NCBI GenBank assembly: GCA_016720585.1
Contig: JADKKH010000001.1
Span: 186,001-250,000, forward strand
Origin: Chitinophagaceae bacterium
GTDB taxonomy: Bacteria; Bacteroidota; Bacteroidia; Chitinophagales; Chitinophagaceae
DNA: 64,000 nucleotides
Direction of reading: 5' to 3'
The notes under the pieces: generated by a model
Seen by the model: the letters and a program-made list of their open reading frames with translations, nothing else
Told to the model about the DNA's origin: nothing
The model's database searches: none
Translations under genes and position numbers: made by a program
Part shown: piece by piece, positions 17,331 through 26,581 of the stretch
Position numbering within the stretch: the stretch's first letter is position 1
Layout: every line of letters begins with the position of its first letter

Positions 17331-19007
17331 TTAATCAAAACCAGTCTTATCTTTCACGATTTTATTCAGCGATTTTATTCTTGAATAAATCAAAATTCCA
17401 CCGATAAAGGCAGCAACAACAAGAATTAAAAAGAACATTTTTTTATCGGTAAAGTCATCCCAGAAACTGGTCATTACACCGGCAACCTTACCACCGATAG
17501 ACGTGGAGAGGAACCATCCTCCCATCATCAAAGCTGTTAACCGGGAAGGTGCCAGCTTGGAAACAAGGGATAATCCCATCGGGCTGAGGAATATTTCACT
17601 GATCGTAAAAATAAAATAGGTAATCCACAGCCATATCGCAGAAGCCTTATGGGTATAGATCGAAGGCACAGACATAATAGCAAATACCATCGCCAATGCT
17701 GAAAAACCTGAAATAAACAATGCCATTCCAAATTTTGACATGGTAGTCGGCTCTTTATTTCGATTTCTTAACCAGCTAAAAAAGGGAACAAATAGTAAGG
17801 TAAGTAATACAATGAATAACGGATTAATGGATTGAAATAGTTCCGTATTCGTAAGCTTCACTTCTTTTCCCTGGGGCCATTGGTCTTTTGGAACGTTTAC
17901 AAAATAAGGGTCAGGTCCCATTTCCTGAATAACGTTTCCACTATCATCTTTCACTTCCCGCATATATTGATCCAGTTTATTTACCAGCCGGGGTGTATCC
18001 GTTACTTGTTGCATCGGGAAGATAGCACCGGTAATTTTTGCAGTTGATTCAGAAGCCACCCGGTCTGTATGTTTTTCAGCCCATAAGGTAAGTCCTGTTG
18101 CATTTTGGTTGTAGATAGTCCAAAAGGCTATGGCAATGGCGAAAATGAACAACAAGGCGCCTATACCTTTTTTATCCTGGCCTTTTGCCTTTACCCATAA
18201 TGAAACATAAAAGGCAATAATTGGTAAACAGGCAAAAATGAATGCGTCATTTGCTTGTGTCCCCATGATGGCAGAACCAAACAATGCTTTCGGAAGGAAC
18301 CATCCGATAATTGCTGCAATAATAGCTGGTAAAAAAACGGTGGAGAATATCTTGGAAAGAGGCATGTCCTCAGCCTGAGTTGGTTTTTTGACATCGGCAT
18401 CCTTTATTTCTTTATTTTTTACAGACGTAGCAAGAATACCGAGACCAATAATCAATCCAATACCCGCTGCTGCAAAAGCATAGCCCCACCCATATTGGTT
18501 TCTCAACCAGGCAGCCACAAAATTGCATACAAAGGCACCTATATTAATACCCATGTAGAAAATATTATAGGCATTATCCTTTAAAGGCTTTAAATCTTCT
18601 CTGTTGTAAATATTGCCCAGTAAAGTGGAAATATTGGGCTTGAAAAAACCATTACCAACGATAATAAGAGCCAGTGAAATAAACATAGCTGTATCACCCG
18701 GTAGCGCCAGCCCGATGTAACCAGCAGCCATGAGTGTGCCACCAATAAATATTGACTTAATATATCCCAGGTACCTGTCAGCTATTAAACCTCCAATAAA
18801 AGGGGTCAGGTAAACAAGCGCAATGAAACTGCCAACTATATCGGCTCCAATTTTTCCGGAAAATCCTTTTCCTCCTGTAGTAGTATCTGTAGCATAAATT
18901 AATAAAATGCCTACCATCAGATAATAAGCAAAACGTTCCCACATTTCAGTGAAGAACAAAACGTATAATGCTTTAGGGTGTTTGCCGATTTTTGCAGGTT
19001 GATTCAT
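17331..19007 (-). CDS. POT/PTR2 family peptide MFS transporter (copy 2)
   Basis: The 558-residue paralogue of the previous transporter has the same landmarks: EMWERFAYYLMVGILLIYA with ExxER, FYMGINIGAFVCNF, and SPMGLSLVSKLAPSR. A polar central insertion (about residues 315-390) is also present. I place the start at ATG 19007 (MNQPAKIGKHPKAL), because the extra 16 residues upstream of it in the longer frame are not family-like. Ends at its own terminator. Divergent from purD across 144 bp. Confidence 0.94.
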   Translation of the reverse strand: MNQPAKIGKHPKALYVLFFTEMWERFAYYLMVGILLIYATDTTTGGKGFSGKIGADIVGSFIALVYLTPFIGGLIADRYLGYIKSIFIGGTLMAAGYIGLALPGDTAMFISLALIIVGNGFFKPNISTLLGNIYNREDLKPLKDNAYNIFYMGINIGAFVCNFVAAWLRNQYGWGYAFAAAGIGLIIGLGILATSVKNKEIKDADVKKPTQAEDMPLSKIFSTVFLPAIIAAIIGWFLPKALFGSAIMGTQANDAFIFACLPIIAFYVSLWVKAKGQDKKGIGALLFIFAIAIAFWTIYNQNATGLTLWAEKHTDRVASESTAKITGAIFPMQQVTDTPRLVNKLDQYMREVKDDSGNVIQEMGPDPYFVNVPKDQWPQGKEVKLTNTELFQSINPLFIVLLTLLFVPFFSWLRNRNKEPTTMSKFGMALFISGFSALAMVFAIMSVPSIYTHKASAIWLWITYFIFTISEIFLSPMGLSLVSKLAPSRLTALMMGGWFLSTSIGGKVAGVMTSFWDDFTDKKMFFLILVVAAFIGGILIYSRIKSLNKIVKDKTGFD

Positions 19008-19151
19008 ACAGAGTTTTTTAGTTGATAAATCAGAGTCCTTGGTTAAAACAACCAAAATACTGAATTTTGACCACTCAAAAATTTTTCCGGGAATCTTTAA
19101 CGGATGTGCCCGATATTCGCATCATATTAAATTCCAGCATCTCACCCGACT

Positions 19152-20432
19152 ATGCGAATCCTTTTATTAGGCTCTGGCGGCAGGGAACACGCCCTTGCCT
19201 GGAAACTTTCACAAAGTCCCCTTTGCGAAAGCCTCTTTATTGCTCCCGGTAATGCGGGCACTGCATCATGCGGCATCAACCTGGATTTTGGTGTTACTGA
19301 TTTTGAATCGATTAAGAAAGCCTGCCTGGATAAGAAAATTGACCTGGTTATCGTTGGGCCTGAAGAACCCCTGGTAAAAGGAGTCACCGATTTTATTATC
19401 AATAGTCCAGCACTGAAAAAAATTGATGTTATAGGCCCGGATAAGAAAGGTGCCCAGCTGGAAGGAAGTAAAGCCTTTGCTAAAGCATTTATGATGCGGC
19501 ATAATATTCCTACGGCGGCGTACAAAGAATTTACAGTAGACAATTATGCAGAAGGCGTCCGGTATTTGCAAAAACATCAACTGCCTATTGTACTGAAAGC
19601 GGATGGTCTGGCCGCAGGAAAAGGTGTTGTTATATGTGAGAATCACCTGGAAGCTATTGCGGAATTTGAGTTAATGATTCAAATGGCAAAATTCGGTGAC
19701 GCAGGTAAACGGGTAGTGGTGGAAGATTTCCTGCAAGGAGTAGAGATGTCCGTATTCGTTTTAATGGATGGGAAAAATTATGTGATTCTTCCGGAAGCAA
19801 AGGATTATAAGCGCATTGGTGAAGGTGATACGGGACCCAATACCGGTGGCATGGGTGCGGTAAGCCCGGTTCCTTTTGCTGATGCTGTGTTGATGAAAAA
19901 GATAGAAGAGAAAGCCATCAAGCCCACAGTAGCCGGATTACAAAAGGAAGGATTGGAATACCGGGGTTTTATTTTTTTCGGTTTTATGATCGTGAAAAAT
20001 GAACCGTTCATGATAGAATATAATTGCCGCATGGGTGACCCGGAAACGGAAGTGGTAATACCGAGATTAAAGAATGATCTGGTGGAATTATTTGAGGCTG
20101 TGTCGCATCAGCAATTGGATAAAGTAACAATTGAAACGGACCCGAGGACCGTCTGTACGGTGGTTGCCGTATCCGGCGGTTATCCCGGTGAATATAAAAA
20201 GGGTTATGAAATACAGGGACTGGAAGAAGTAAACCCTGCTGACAGTATACTTTTTCAAATGGGTACTGTATTAAAGGATGGAAAAGTAGTTACCCAGGGT
20301 GGCCGGGTATTCTGTATCTCCTCCTATGGCCGGTCCGTTTTTGATGCAGTGGAAATTTCCAAAGAAGAAATGCAGAAAGTCTCTTTTACAGGTATGGAAT
20401 ACCGGAATGATATCGGGTATGAATTTGAATGA
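19152..20432 (+). CDS. purD: Phosphoribosylamine-glycine ligase (GAR synthetase)
   Basis: This enzyme performs the second step of de novo purine synthesis: phosphoribosylamine, glycine and ATP give glycinamide ribonucleotide. At 426 residues it is full length. The ATP-grasp landmarks are clear: MRILLLGSGGREHALAWKL at the N-terminus, IVGPEEPLVKG, KADGLAAGKGV, GEGDTGPNTGGMGAVSP and YNCRMGDPETEV. It is a single-domain PurD, not a fusion. The tryptophan dioxygenase gene starts 52 bp downstream on the same strand and might be cotranscribed. Confidence 0.98.
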   Translation: MRILLLGSGGREHALAWKLSQSPLCESLFIAPGNAGTASCGINLDFGVTDFESIKKACLDKKIDLVIVGPEEPLVKGVTDFIINSPALKKIDVIGPDKKGAQLEGSKAFAKAFMMRHNIPTAAYKEFTVDNYAEGVRYLQKHQLPIVLKADGLAAGKGVVICENHLEAIAEFELMIQMAKFGDAGKRVVVEDFLQGVEMSVFVLMDGKNYVILPEAKDYKRIGEGDTGPNTGGMGAVSPVPFADAVLMKKIEEKAIKPTVAGLQKEGLEYRGFIFFGFMIVKNEPFMIEYNCRMGDPETEVVIPRLKNDLVELFEAVSHQQLDKVTIETDPRTVCTVVAVSGGYPGEYKKGYEIQGLEEVNPADSILFQMGTVLKDGKVVTQGGRVFCISSYGRSVFDAVEISKEEMQKVSFTGMEYRNDIGYEFE

Positions 20433-20484
20433 TACCAATTATCGCTAATTTGCGGACATCCTTTTTTATTAGCGACGCCAATAT

Positions 20485-21498
20485 ATGGAAGTACATTACC
20501 ACGATTACCTGCAACTGGATAACATCCTGAATGCCCAATCTCCCGAAAGTGATAAGCGCAATTTACCGGCGCATGATGAAATGCTGTTTATCATCATTCA
20601 CCAGGTGTATGAGCTTTGGTTCAAACAACTGCATCATGAAGCAGATTCGATTGTAGGGATCATGAGTAAACCGGCTTTAAATGATAATTCGCCTGAGTTG
20701 CAAACGGTGGTCCACCGGCTGAACCGTTGCGTAACGATTTTACGGGTATTGGTTCACCAGATAGACATAATGGAAACGATGACACCCATGGATTTTCTGG
20801 ATTTCAGGGACATGCTACGACCCGCATCTGGCTTTCAGAGCTGGCAATTCAAAGAACTCGAAGCAAAATTGGGTCTGAAATTTGAGCAACGGCATGGTAA
20901 AGAATATTACACGGCACAATTGAGGCCGGAGCAGGTGGACATTATTAAAAAAGCAGAAGGAAGTCAATCCTTGTTACAATTAGTAAACAACTGGCTGGAG
21001 CGCATGCCTTTTTTAAAAGAGGGTGCTGATGATGTATTCCTGGATTCGTATAAAAAAATTTACCGGGACAGTCTTGCAGATGCAGAAAAAAATAATCTCG
21101 CTGCTTTTGAAGAGACTTTTGGTGCTGGAAAAGTTGACACAGTATCAAGCCCCGACACCCGGTCATTATCACCTGCGGCCTGTCGCGCTGCATTATTTAT
21201 TATGTTGTACCGGGGTTATCCTTTATTGCAATTACCTTTTCAGTTACTGAATGCGCTTTTAGAAATAGATGAACAACTGAGTAGCTGGCGGTATCGGCAT
21301 GTGAACATGGTACACCGGATGATTGGAACCCGAATCGGTACCGGTGGCAGTTCGGGGAAAGATTACCTGAAGGCAGCCGCCGACAAGCATTATATCTTCC
21401 GGGAAATTACACAACTCAACAGCTTCCTGATTGAAAGAAGGAAATTACCGGCACTGCCTGTTCAGATAGAAAAGCAATTGGGTTTTGGGTTGGCTTAG
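20485..21498 (+). CDS. kynA: Tryptophan 2,3-dioxygenase
   Basis: The heme enzyme opens the indole ring of tryptophan to give N-formylkynurenine, the first step of the kynurenine pathway. The 337-residue protein has the family blocks MEVHYHDYLQLDNILNAQ, HDEMLFIIIHQVYELWFKQ, FQSWQFKELE and the C-terminal HRMIGTRIGTGGSSGKDYL. The latter includes the heme-ligand histidine region and the GTGGSSG loop. No kynureninase or formamidase gene is adjacent; the next gene encodes an alpha/beta hydrolase but is convergent and carries a signal peptide, so it is unlikely to be the formamidase. The stop codon overlaps the convergent hydrolase gene by 4 bp. Confidence 0.97.
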   Translation: MEVHYHDYLQLDNILNAQSPESDKRNLPAHDEMLFIIIHQVYELWFKQLHHEADSIVGIMSKPALNDNSPELQTVVHRLNRCVTILRVLVHQIDIMETMTPMDFLDFRDMLRPASGFQSWQFKELEAKLGLKFEQRHGKEYYTAQLRPEQVDIIKKAEGSQSLLQLVNNWLERMPFLKEGADDVFLDSYKKIYRDSLADAEKNNLAAFEETFGAGKVDTVSSPDTRSLSPAACRAALFIMLYRGYPLLQLPFQLLNALLEIDEQLSSWRYRHVNMVHRMIGTRIGTGGSSGKDYLKAAADKHYIFREITQLNSFLIERRKLPALPVQIEKQLGFGLA

Positions 21499-22376
21499 AA
21501 AAACCTTGCTTCTCCGTTAAAGATCCTGTAAGGGTTAGAGAAGAAGCGATCCACCACTTTATTAAAATCATCTTTATAAACTACCGGTGTGCTGTGTCCT
21601 GCGCCTGGTAAAATCCATAAATATGCTTTTGGAATATTTTTATAGATCAGCAGAGTATGTTCTTCTTTGATTACATCATGGTCGCCTCCGATAACTAATG
21701 CCGGACAGGCTATCTTTTGCAGATCAGTAAACGGAATATGCGGTTGCTCTGCCAATAACCGGTAGAGTTTAAGGGCATTTTTTTCGGGGTCGGTTTTTGT
21801 TGGTTTGTTTTTTAATTCCGTAAGTGTTGGAGTTACCATATCCCATATTTCCTGTGGCACAGCCGTTGTATCAGGAACGAGATTAGCCCCGGTGACGGCC
21901 AGTTTTTTTACTTTTTCAGGATGACGGATAGCTAACAGCAACCCATTGATACCTCCATCACTCCAACCGATAACATAAGCGGAATCTATTTTCATCACTT
22001 CCAGCAAAGCCGCATAATCATCTGCCATCATTTCATACGTTAGGCTGTCTCCGTTATCTGTTGATTTTCCCTGTGCCCGGCTGTCGGCAATAATAACTTT
22101 ATATTGTTTACTGAAATAAGGAATCTGGTAAATGAAATTGTTAATCGAACCGCCATTGCCATGTATGATTAACAGCGGTTGACCTTTACCATACACTTCG
22201 GCATACATTTTAAAACCCCGGATGTCATAATATTTTCCGGCAATTTTATTTTTTCCATAAACTGATTTGGGATCGTTCATGTTTTTTTGAAAATCATCCG
22301 CTATTTTTTTCAGGTCCTGCGATCCTGCACGCATCAGGAAAATAAAGCTAACTAATAACAAGAAATATTTTTTCAT
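21495..22376 (-). CDS. Exported alpha/beta hydrolase
   Basis: A signal peptide (MKKYFLLLVSFIFLMRAGS) precedes a classical alpha/beta hydrolase domain. LLIIHGNGGSINNF is the oxyanion loop and VIGWSDGGINGL the nucleophile elbow with catalytic Ser. VIGGDHDVIKEE carries the likely catalytic Asp and ILPGAGHSTPVV the catalytic His. The triad is complete, so it should be an active esterase/lipase-like enzyme outside the cytoplasm; the substrate cannot be inferred. A TATCTTGG promoter-like element lies just upstream (7 of 8 matches to TAnnTTTG). Confidence 0.9.
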   Translation of the reverse strand: MKKYFLLLVSFIFLMRAGSQDLKKIADDFQKNMNDPKSVYGKNKIAGKYYDIRGFKMYAEVYGKGQPLLIIHGNGGSINNFIYQIPYFSKQYKVIIADSRAQGKSTDNGDSLTYEMMADDYAALLEVMKIDSAYVIGWSDGGINGLLLAIRHPEKVKKLAVTGANLVPDTTAVPQEIWDMVTPTLTELKNKPTKTDPEKNALKLYRLLAEQPHIPFTDLQKIACPALVIGGDHDVIKEEHTLLIYKNIPKAYLWILPGAGHSTPVVYKDDFNKVVDRFFSNPYRIFNGEARFF

Positions 22377-22416
22377 GCAAGAAATTTTTTACCAAGATAG
22401 GATAAAAAGAGTAAAA

Positions 22417-23615
22417 TTATTTACCCCTGATGCGTAGTAAAAAATAGATTAAAACAATTACAGAAATAGAAGCTGTGGTAATAAATGTGGAGGTGCTGCC
22501 AAAGCTGGTCCATAATCCACCGGCAATGATACTGGCAAGCAATGTGCAAACACTTTCGCAACTGGTATAAAAACCGATAGCGGTTGCTGTGTTTTCTTTA
22601 TGAGCTAAATTAGTGATCCATGCTTTGATCACACCTTCCGTGGCAGCCGCATAGATACCGTAAATGGAAAAAAGTATAAATATTACTGAAACGGAAGGGT
22701 TAAAGCAAACCCTCCATAAACGATCGCAAATAAAGCAAAACCCAGGAGTATAATTTTTTTATGACCCAGCTGGTCAGCCAACATACCCATCGGGTAGGAA
22801 GCAAGGGCATAGATAAGGTTATAAAAAATATAGGCGGCAATCATAATTGAGTCCGCATGGAATGTAACTCCCCCCAGGGCGATGGTATTGCTGCCAATCG
22901 TCTCTTTAGTTATCAGTAATAAAAAAATATCAGAACTGTTAAACAAAGCAAACACTAATAATCCTGCAACCACTCTTTTGAATTCCGGTGTGGCCACATT
23001 CCAGTATTTGAGAAATGAAAAAAAGTTTCCTTTGCCTAAAGTAGAAACCGGTTGTTTTTTTTCTTTCAATAAAAAAATAAACGCAATAGAAAGTAAGCCG
23101 GGAATAAAGGCGAGATAGAAGAGTGTTTTATATTCACCCGGGTAAAAAAATAAAAACACCAGGGCCAGTACAGGCCCGATAGCAGCACCTACTGTATCCA
23201 TACCCCGATGAAATCCAAAAACCCGGGCTTTTGTTTCTTTAGTGGCTTCTTGTGAAAGCAATGCATCTCTTGCTGCCGTACGAACTCCCTTGCCCAACCG
23301 GTCCAGGGTTCTTACCAAAAATATCCAAAACGGGTACGTAAAGATTGCCATCAAGGGTTTTGAAACGGTGCTTAACAGGTAACCCAACTTAACAAAGGGA
23401 AGCCGAAGGCCTTTCTCGTCGCTGCGTTTTCCAAAATAGCCCTTGCTTATACCAGCCGTAAAATTGACCACACCTTCCAACACACCGATCCCAAAAACCG
23501 TAAAGCCGATTTCTTTTAAGTAAACCGGAATAACCGGGTATAACATTTCACTGGCAATATCAGCCAGCAAACTCACTATTGACAAAATCAAAACCGTTCT
23601 TGTGATGATTCGCAT
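22417..23615 (-). pseudogene. MFS transporter interrupted by a single-base frameshift
   Basis: The N-terminal 310 residues (23615 to 22683) and the C-terminal part (22632 back to 22417) together give one 399-residue major facilitator. The first part runs from ILSIVSLLADIASEMLYPVIPVYLKEIGF through LDRLGKGVRTAARDALL to a premature stop. The missing twelfth-helix region resumes in another frame as VIFILFSIYGIYAAATEGV. The sum of the two parts fits loss of one base near 22683-22695, for example in the short A run at 22689-22691. Since three other genes in the window carry the same kind of lesion, a sequence error is as likely as a real pseudogene. The transported compound is unknown. Confidence 0.82.
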
Positions 23616-23846
23616 ATAATGAAGTTAGCTGAAATTTTTTTTGAGAAATGGATGAATTCCTATTCGTGGAAGTGCCGGAAATTAATTTTATCACAAATGG
23701 AGAATACGCATTAGTGCCCGGGAAAACACTATAAAAAATGTATTTAACCAACATTTATGAAACGGACTATTCCCAATAAATCCCCGCCGGCAGACCCGCA
23801 GGATTGTCTGACAAGTTTTTGCTTTGATAATTCAAATTATTTCCTC

Positions 23847-23854
23847 CACCTTTG
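23847..23854 (+). promoter_or_regulatory. Candidate promoter element of mreB
   Basis: CACCTTTG matches TAnnTTTG at seven of eight positions and has a TTG 20 bp upstream (23824-23826). It lies 45 bp before the mreB ATG, so the palindrome at 23861-23882 would be within the mreB leader. Confidence 0.45.
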
Positions 23855-23860
23855 CTCCCA

Positions 23861-23882
23861 ACCTGCCTGCCGGTAGGCAGGT
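23861..23882. repeat. REP-like palindrome in the mreB leader
   Basis: ACCTGCCT and AGGCAGGT flank a 6-nt centre (GCCGGT), a perfect 8-bp stem. A related half (CCCCGCCGGCAGACCCGCAGG, 23782-23802) lies about 60 bp upstream. Such CCTGCC/GGCAGG palindromes look like a dispersed Bacteroidota REP family. It ends 17 bp before the mreB start. Confidence 0.65.
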
Positions 23883-23899
23883 AAATCCAAGAACTATTA

Positions 23900-24925
23900 A
23901 TGGGACTTTTTAACTGGTTTACACAAGAAATTGCTATTGACCTGGGTACCGCCAATACCCTGATTATACATAATGATGAAGTAGTGGTGAATGAACCTTC
24001 GATTGTTGCCCTTAACCGGAACAATCCCAAGGAAGTGCTTGCAGTGGGTAAGAAGGCATTGATGATGCATGAAAAAACCCACGAAAGCATCCGGACTGTC
24101 CGTCCCCTGAAAGATGGTGTGATAGCCGATTTCAACGCTGCCGAGCTGATGATTAGGGAGCTGATTAAATTAGTCTATCCCAAAAAACGGTTATTTCCCC
24201 CGAGCTGGAGGATGATGATCTGTATCCCATCTTCTATAACAGAAGTAGAGAAAAGGGCTGTTCGCGACAGTGCCGAACAGGCCGGAGCCAAGGAGGTTTA
24301 CCTGATTCATGAACCGATGGCAGCGGCATTGGGTATAGGTATTGATGTGGAAGAGCCCGTAGGTAATATGATTATTGATATTGGAGGTGGTACTACCGGT
24401 ATCACCGTGATCGCACTGGCAGGTATTGTCTGTGATCAGTCCATCCGGATAGCGGGTGATGAATTTACGGCGGACATTATGGAAGCTCTCCGCCGCTACC
24501 ACAGTTTATTGATCGGAGAACGTACTGCAGAACAAATTAAAATACAGGTGGGTGCCGCCATGAAGGAAATTGACAATCCACCCGATGATTTTCCGGTAAA
24601 TGGCCGTGACCTGGTAACCGGTATTCCCAAACAAATCATGGTAAGCTACCAGGAAATTGCAGAGGCACTGGACAAAAGCATTTTTAAAATTGAAGAAGCC
24701 ATCCTGAAAGCCCTGGAACAAACTCCCCCGGAACTGGCAGGGGATATTTATCGCCGTGGTTTATATATTACCGGGGGTGGTGCTTTATTGAGAGGCCTTG
24801 ATAAGCGGCTCAGCAATAAAATAAAATTACCGGTGCATGTGGCGGATGACCCATTGAAAAGTGTAGTGCGGGGTACGGGAATCGCTTTAAAGAATTACAG
24901 CAGGTTTCCTTTTGTGATGAGATAA
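23900..24925 (+). CDS. mreB: Rod shape-determining protein MreB
   Basis: The actin-like protein polymerises on the inner membrane and guides the elongasome. The 341-residue protein starts MGLFNWFTQEIAIDLGTANT, with the membrane-binding N-terminus and the phosphate-1 motif. IIDIGGGTTGITVIA is the phosphate-2 motif, and LYITGGGALLRGLD the adenosine-binding block. It is the first gene of the canonical mreB-mreC-mreD-mrdA-rodA order, all on the plus strand, and probably sets expression of at least mreC and mreD. Confidence 0.98.
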   Translation: MGLFNWFTQEIAIDLGTANTLIIHNDEVVVNEPSIVALNRNNPKEVLAVGKKALMMHEKTHESIRTVRPLKDGVIADFNAAELMIRELIKLVYPKKRLFPPSWRMMICIPSSITEVEKRAVRDSAEQAGAKEVYLIHEPMAAALGIGIDVEEPVGNMIIDIGGGTTGITVIALAGIVCDQSIRIAGDEFTADIMEALRRYHSLLIGERTAEQIKIQVGAAMKEIDNPPDDFPVNGRDLVTGIPKQIMVSYQEIAEALDKSIFKIEEAILKALEQTPPELAGDIYRRGLYITGGGALLRGLDKRLSNKIKLPVHVADDPLKSVVRGTGIALKNYSRFPFVMR

Positions 24926-24980
24926 ACCAGCGGTATGCAGTTAGACAACATATTCCTGTTCTGATTTCAAACTTTCTCCG

Positions 24981-25859
24981 TTGCGTAACATATTCCTCTT
25001 TATCCGCCGCAATATTAATTTCTTCACTTTCCTTATTTTACAGGTAGTGGCCTTGTGGTTTTTGTTTAGTTATAACCGGTTTCACCGGGCAAAGTTTTTG
25101 GGAATAGCCAATGAAATGACCGGCCAGATCAATTCACAGTATAATAAGGTCGAGGATTATTTCACCCTGAAAGAGGAAAACCGGCGGGTTCACCAGTTAA
25201 ACGATTCTTTGCTCAATCTTTTGCCCCGTAATTTTTTGCGCCGTGACAGCAGTATGTCTTTGTTGCAGGACTCGGTTCCATATGATACCCTTGGAAATTA
25301 CCGCCGTTATTTTTCAAGACCGGCTACTGTCGTTTATAATACCGTGAATGCCCAGAAAAATTATATTCAGCTTAACCGTGGCTCCAGGCACGGGATCCGG
25401 GATAACATGGCTGTTATTGGATCCGATGGCAGTGCGGTTGGGGTGGTCGTAAACGTAAGTCCCAATTTTTGCCAGGTGATGAGCCTGCTGCACATTCAAC
25501 ATACTGTTAGCGTATCCTTAAAAAGAACCGGTGATCTGGGTACAATAGAGTGGGATGGGAAGGATCCCCGGTATCTTGTATTAAAGCGGATTCCTAAAAC
25601 GGTTGAAATAAAAAATGGAGATACCGTGCTTACCAGCAAAGTATCTTTTAATTTTCCTCCCGGTTATATGATAGGTACGGTAACCGATATCAAACTGGAT
25701 AATACAACTGGAATGTACCTGCTGAAAGTTAAAACATCCGCCAATTTTTATAATCTGCAGCAGGTACATATCATTGAAAATATAGAACGGGAAGAACAGG
25801 TAAGGCTGTTTGAAGAAACCAAAAAGAAAATTGAAGAAGCTAAAAAAATCTCCCGGTGA
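24981..25859 (+). CDS. mreC: Rod shape-determining protein MreC (TTG start)
   Basis: MreC is the periplasmic scaffold that links MreB filaments to PBP2 and RodA. The 292-residue protein has one N-terminal membrane helix (about residues 12-30), a short coiled-coil segment (about 45-75) and the two beta-barrel domains (from YFSRPATVVYNTVNAQKNYIQL to VHIIENIE). A charged C-terminal helix follows. Translation seems to begin at TTG 24981, since RNIFLFIRRNINFF is the expected N-terminus and no ATG is available there. The stop overlaps the mreD start (GTGA). Confidence 0.93.
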   Translation: MRNIFLFIRRNINFFTFLILQVVALWFLFSYNRFHRAKFLGIANEMTGQINSQYNKVEDYFTLKEENRRVHQLNDSLLNLLPRNFLRRDSSMSLLQDSVPYDTLGNYRRYFSRPATVVYNTVNAQKNYIQLNRGSRHGIRDNMAVIGSDGSAVGVVVNVSPNFCQVMSLLHIQHTVSVSLKRTGDLGTIEWDGKDPRYLVLKRIPKTVEIKNGDTVLTSKVSFNFPPGYMIGTVTDIKLDNTTGMYLLKVKTSANFYNLQQVHIIENIEREEQVRLFEETKKKIEEAKKISR

Positions 25860-26389
25860 GTGATTTATTAAGAAATATACTGCGTTTCGCCTTTTTTATT
25901 CTGATTCAGGTGTATGTGTTGAATAAGATTCCACACCTGCACCGCTTTATTACGCCCTATATATATTACCTGTTTATCCTGTGGCTGCCATTTTCCGTTT
26001 CCAGGCAATGGTTGCTGGTTATCGGATTCCTGACAGGGTTGATACTGGATTATTTTATGATGACCCCCGGTTTGCATGCAGCAGCCTGTTTACTGATAGC
26101 GTATGTCCGTCCTTTTATTATCAATATCCTTGCACCAAAAGATACTTCAGAATTTAACTACCGGGAACCTTCACCCAAAGCCCTGCAGTGGACACCCTAT
26201 GCCGTTTATGTTTTTATCCTTACCCTGCTGCATCATGGGTATATGGTGTTTTTGGAATGGCTGAGTTTTGGAAATTTTCTTGATTTTTTGATTAAGGTTA
26301 TTGCTACTACAGGGATCAGTATGCTGCTCGTTTTTACTGCTGAATTACTGGTGCCGAGAAAACTCAAGTTCCGGACGAATACGGCGTAG
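25856..26389 (+). CDS. mreD: Rod shape-determining protein MreD (GTG start)
   Basis: A 177-residue protein of about five membrane helices with the MreD pattern (FAFFILIQVYVLNKIPHL, LLVIGFLTGLILDYFMMTPGLHAAACLLIAYVRP). It completes the MreBCD shape complex. The GTG start lies in a GTGA overlap with the mreC stop, a sign of translational coupling. A 192-bp spacer separates it from mrdA; it contains word-like repeats (TTCGTAATTCGTACTTTG) and no obvious gene. Confidence 0.92.
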   Translation: MSDLLRNILRFAFFILIQVYVLNKIPHLHRFITPYIYYLFILWLPFSVSRQWLLVIGFLTGLILDYFMMTPGLHAAACLLIAYVRPFIINILAPKDTSEFNYREPSPKALQWTPYAVYVFILTLLHHGYMVFLEWLSFGNFLDFLIKVIATTGISMLLVFTAELLVPRKLKFRTNTA

Positions 26390-26581
26390 TACAACCCAGG
26401 AAAATCTGCATCCCTGCCGGCTCAGTTTGCCGTGGCCTATAGAAAAATTTCTTAATTCTTTTTTTTGCAGTAAATAGATTTGGAAACCGTCTTTCGTAAT
26501 TCGTACTTTGTAAACTGAAACAAAAAATTCTTTTTTACAGCATACTTAGCTTTTCAAAGTATCATACCTCTTACCCGATCC

